This document shows, piece by piece, positions 14,178 to 17,024 of a stretch of 17,024 bases of DNA (positions are counted from its first letter, which is position 1; the number at the start of each line of letters is the position of its first letter). This stretch comes from UMGS946 sp048421225 (lineage in GTDB: Bacteria; Bacillota; Clostridia; Christensenellales; CAG-138). The position numbers were made by a program, and so were the translations under genes. Under the pieces are notes generated by a model. The model had not been told where the DNA came from. It saw only the letters and a list, made by a program, of their open reading frames with translations, and ran no database searches. The DNA lies in assembly GCA_048421225.1 (NCBI GenBank), contig DBFNRV010000054.1, forward strand, positions 1 to 17,024. Direction: 5' to 3'.

Positions 14178-15344
14178 TCACTTGTTCAAGGTTTTTTGGC
14201 TCTTTTGAGCCTTATTGAGTATCTGGGAGTCATATGCAAAAGTGGATGAGTGTTTCTGCGCCAGTGCCTTGTTCGCATACTCCACAAGCCTATCCACAAG
14301 CTGCCTGAAGGATATTCCGAGCGGTTCAAACAGATAATATGCCATCGAGCCCGGAATAGTGTTGATCTCACAGACGTAGGGCTTGTTTTGGGCGGTATCG
14401 ATAAGATAATCAATCCTGACTATGCCCTTGCACTCCAAAGTACGGAAGATCTCAGTGGTATACGTCTGTATCAAGCTTGTCATTTCGTCGCTTATTGGGG
14501 CGGGAATGCGCCGCGCCAGGCTTTTCATGCCCTTGCCCGCGTTTCTTGTATACTTATCTTCAAAGGTCAGATAGTCTTCCCATGATACGGGCTGCTCACA
14601 CAGCGAAACCGTACATTCCCCGTCAAAACCCATGCATGCGCAGTTTACCTCCACAGGCTTTTCGAGGCCTTTTTCCACCAATATGCGTCTGTCAAACTCA
14701 GCGGCAACTTCTATGGCCTTTCTAAGCGATTGCGCATTTTCAGCGCGGCCGATGCCGATTGACGAGCCAAGGTTAGCCGGCTTGATATAGAGAGGATAGC
14801 CCAGTTCTTCAGCTTTTGCAAGTATATTATCGGGGGTTTTGCGCCATTGGCTCCTATAAAAGAATATGCTGTCAAGAACAGGGAGCCCCATGCTTTTAAA
14901 TACGCTCTTCATCATTATTTTATCCATGCCGACAGAGGATCCAACCAGTCCGCTGCTGGAATACGGTATGTCGGCCAGTTCCAGCAATCCCTGGACGCAC
15001 CCGTCCTCACCGTGCATTCCGTGCAATGCTAAGATTGCGCATTCAAGATCCTGTACCTTGGATGACTTTGAAAACAGTCCTCCGGAATTAAGCGTATACA
15101 ATCCTTTTAAGCCGGGGACGGGGGGGAGGATTACCCTTGTCAAACCCTTCAAATTCGGATCGAACGATTTATAGGTTTTTATATCCCGCAGCGGCTCCCC
15201 AACAAACCAGCCGCCCTCCCGTGAGATGTATATGGGGAAGGCGTTATACTTTTCCCTGTCCGCGTTTTCCAGCACCTGGAGGCCGGTAATTATCGATACG
15301 TCATGTTCAGCGCTCCTGCTTCCAAATATTATACCTAAATTCAT
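14178..15344 (-). CDS. ddl: D-alanine--D-alanine ligase
   Basis: ATP-grasp enzyme that makes the D-Ala-D-Ala dipeptide used by MurF. Motifs: IIFGSRSAEHDVS (5-17, E13 and H14 for the first D-Ala), HGMHGEDGCVQGLLE (108-122), KPANLGSSIGIG (188-199), EDKYTR (262-267), VRIDYL (309-314) and CEINTIPGSM (325-334). The Lys-Tyr pair in EDKY corresponds to the tyrosine that favours D-Ala over D-lactate, so a vancomycin-resistant depsipeptide ligase is unlikely. The ATG at 15344 was chosen because AGGAGG sits four to five bases upstream and the residues match the family start; the longer frame to 15416 adds 24 unmatched residues that overlap murF. The 388-residue length includes a lysine-rich tail of about 28 residues not seen in most Ddl. 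It lies 40 bases after murF. Confidence 0.95.
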   Translation of the reverse strand: MNLGIIFGSRSAEHDVSIITGLQVLENADREKYNAFPIYISREGGWFVGEPLRDIKTYKSFDPNLKGLTRVILPPVPGLKGLYTLNSGGLFSKSSKVQDLECAILALHGMHGEDGCVQGLLELADIPYSSSGLVGSSVGMDKIMMKSVFKSMGLPVLDSIFFYRSQWRKTPDNILAKAEELGYPLYIKPANLGSSIGIGRAENAQSLRKAIEVAAEFDRRILVEKGLEKPVEVNCACMGFDGECTVSLCEQPVSWEDYLTFEDKYTRNAGKGMKSLARRIPAPISDEMTSLIQTYTTEIFRTLECKGIVRIDYLIDTAQNKPYVCEINTIPGSMAYYLFEPLGISFRQLVDRLVEYANKALAQKHSSTFAYDSQILNKAQKSQKTLNK

Positions 15345-15384
15345 ATTCCCTCCTGTTGATTCGGCCGCTATGGGCGCGGCTGCT

Positions 15385-17001
15385 TCAATTATAGTTATCG
15401 GTAAGATCATTTTCAAACAATACTACGCACCCAGGTTCCGTATATGACGGCAACGCTGCTGTAGCTTCCGCGAAAGTGGCGGCCATAACAATGCTTTTTT
15501 CATTAAATCCAGCGGAAAGTATTCCTCTTCTAATGTTTTCACCGTTTATTGCTCCCACGATTATCGCTATGTCCGCGCATTTAGCGATTTGCCTGCCAAA
15601 CTCCTCATTCAGGGCCGCTTCCTCATCGCCGAGTTCCACCATTCCGGGGGTAACAATTATTCGCCGTCCGCGGAACGCCGAAAGCACTTCAAGCGCCGCT
15701 TTAGCGCCGGCGGGGTTTGAATTAAATGCGTCGTCTATAACGGTAACAGCCCCCTTGATAAGCTGGAGACGGTGCTCTACAGGCTCCAATGAGGCTATGG
15801 CGTTTGATATCTGCTTCATACTGACGCCTAGACTATATGCCGCTGACGCCGCACCTGTGATATTCAATATGTTATGACGTCCAAGAAGCGCCGTAGTACA
15901 CCTTTCACGGTCTCCATCAGCGCTGACAAGATCAAAAGTGCTTCCTAATTCACCAACTTCAATATTTTCAGCATGCATACACAAACCTTTGCCGTCTATG
16001 CCAAAAAGGTTTTTATCGCTCACTTTGCAGCGCCCGAACATTTCAACGCAGACGGGACTGTCGCCGTTAATAAATGCATGGCCGTTCATGGGCAGGCTGT
16101 CCAGTAGTTCCTCTTTTGTGCTTATAACGCTCTCAAAGGAGCCGAATGTCTCAAGATGCTGTTTCCCGACGGCGGTTATTATGCCGTATGTGGGGCGCAC
16201 AAGCTCGCACAGCTCTGCTATATCGCCTTTGTAGCGCGCGCCCATTTCAGCGACAAACACTTGATGTTCCGGCTTAAGTTCGCCTCGAACTATTTTGGTA
16301 ATGCCCATTGGCGTGTTATAGCTCGAAGGCGTATATAAAACATTATACTTTTCGCTTAACATGGAAGCTAGCATAAACTTTGTGCTGGTCTTTCCATAGC
16401 TTCCCGTTATACCAATTTTTACAATGTCGGTTCTGCTGGCCAGCCTTCTTTTCGCATCGTTAAAGTACCATTTTTTTACCAGCCATTCTATAGGGTAGGT
16501 AACCAGATATGCAAGCAATACCATTATGGGAGCAAATATGCATGGTGAAAAATGCATGACGGATTTGATAATATAGATTACAGTTCCGTCTGAATATCCC
16601 ATATCCAAAAGCGAAGCGCACGAAAATGCGGCGCAGATTATGGACAGCGTGACAATAAGCCGTATAACCCTAGCGGTATACTTAAGCGGCTTTCTATGGT
16701 CTTTTTTTAACCATAATATGAATGCAACCGAAAGAGACGCTATACAGAGGAGATCGGAAGCACGATATAAAAGGGTTTCAATAGCATGGTTATTCATCGC
16801 GGCCGACAAAAGCCTTATTCCGCATGATAAAAGCCCTATACTGAGGTAAGGAAGGCAATCGGACAGGTGTGTTTTAAGCCATTTAAGATACATCCTGCCC
16901 TGATAGCTTTCAAGCTGCAGCATATGAATAAACTTGAGCGAAGACGCTGCCGACGCTGCGGCAACGAGCATGGTGAGAATATATGTCAACCAATCGGTCA
17001 T
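15385..17001 (-). CDS. murF: Membrane-anchored MurF-type ligase (D-Ala-D-Ala-adding)
   Basis: A Mur-ligase that should join D-Ala-D-Ala to the muramoyl tripeptide. The ligase part (about 190-538) shows the P-loop GITGSYGKTSTK (197-208), AEMG with the Mg-binding glutamate (E252), GRHNILN (374-380), EHRLQ (409-413), DDAFNSNP (423-430, the MurF form of the motif) and PGMVELG (452-458). The first 180 residues are unusual: instead of the UDP-sugar-binding domain there are about five membrane helices, near 5-27, 48-66, 83-99, 110-131 and 150-170, with LQLESYQGRMYLKWLK in the first loop. The enzyme is therefore tethered to the membrane. GGAAGG lies about nine bases before the ATG. ddl follows directly, supplying the dipeptide substrate. 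A function on another substrate is possible. Confidence 0.85.
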   Translation of the reverse strand: MTDWLTYILTMLVAAASAASSLKFIHMLQLESYQGRMYLKWLKTHLSDCLPYLSIGLLSCGIRLLSAAMNNHAIETLLYRASDLLCIASLSVAFILWLKKDHRKPLKYTARVIRLIVTLSIICAAFSCASLLDMGYSDGTVIYIIKSVMHFSPCIFAPIMVLLAYLVTYPIEWLVKKWYFNDAKRRLASRTDIVKIGITGSYGKTSTKFMLASMLSEKYNVLYTPSSYNTPMGITKIVRGELKPEHQVFVAEMGARYKGDIAELCELVRPTYGIITAVGKQHLETFGSFESVISTKEELLDSLPMNGHAFINGDSPVCVEMFGRCKVSDKNLFGIDGKGLCMHAENIEVGELGSTFDLVSADGDRERCTTALLGRHNILNITGAASAAYSLGVSMKQISNAIASLEPVEHRLQLIKGAVTVIDDAFNSNPAGAKAALEVLSAFRGRRIIVTPGMVELGDEEAALNEEFGRQIAKCADIAIIVGAINGENIRRGILSAGFNEKSIVMAATFAEATAALPSYTEPGCVVLFENDLTDNYN

Positions 17002-17024
17002 CTAGTATTTCCTTCCTTATTGAT

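Noticed and set aside
14178..15344. Vancomycin-resistance type D-Ala-D-Lac ligase
   Set aside because: The omega-loop Lys-Tyr pair typical of D-Ala-D-Ala ligases is present and no vanH/vanX-like gene is nearby.
15476..15877. 133-codon plus-strand open frame
   Set aside because: Antisense to the catalytic part of murF; no family motif, and the minus-strand frame carries all Mur-ligase motifs.

Overview
The window reads as a chromosomal segment of a Gram-positive, endospore-forming Bacillota, most likely a Clostridia-class organism. The evidence is gene order: the block yqfC-yqfD-phoH-pgpH-ybeY-cdd-era is the same chain found in Bacillus and Clostridia, and YqfC and YqfD are sporulation proteins. 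Shine-Dalgarno sites are strong (GGAGG type), and stop/start overlaps of ATGA type are common. The genus cannot be fixed from the sequence.

Layout. Positions 1-560 hold the start of an ABC-2 type permease-like gene and a broken C-terminal piece of its ABC ATPase, on the minus strand. Positions 561-1133 have no gene but carry nested inverted repeats. dgt (HD-domain dNTP triphosphohydrolase) runs on the plus strand and meets recO tail to tail, 7 bases apart. A 44-codon YqzL-like gene, not usually called because of its size, lies on the plus strand between recO and era and ends before a bidirectional hairpin terminator.

From 9754 down to 3228 a long minus-strand operon carries yqfC, yqfD, phoH, pgpH, ybeY, cdd and era. 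It links sporulation, c-di-AMP turnover, 16S rRNA maturation and ribosome assembly, and pyrimidine salvage. Unlike in Bacillus, there is no dgkA between ybeY and cdd.

From about 12700 down to about 9960 lies a second minus-strand operon: an ECF sigma factor, a ZAS-type transmembrane anti-sigma factor, two multi-pass membrane proteins resembling LiaI/LiaF-type (DUF5668-like) segments, and a small one-pass membrane protein whose reading frame seems to continue past its stop in another frame. A good sigma-A-type promoter precedes it. This looks like an envelope-stress sensing module.

Finally icd (animal-type NADP isocitrate dehydrogenase) with its own terminator, ddl (D-Ala-D-Ala ligase) and a murF homologue are read in the order murF-ddl-icd. 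The MurF is unusual: five or so membrane segments stand where the UDP-binding N-terminal domain of MurF normally lies. This is the most interesting single protein in the window. No tRNA, rRNA, CRISPR array or intact mobile element was seen.
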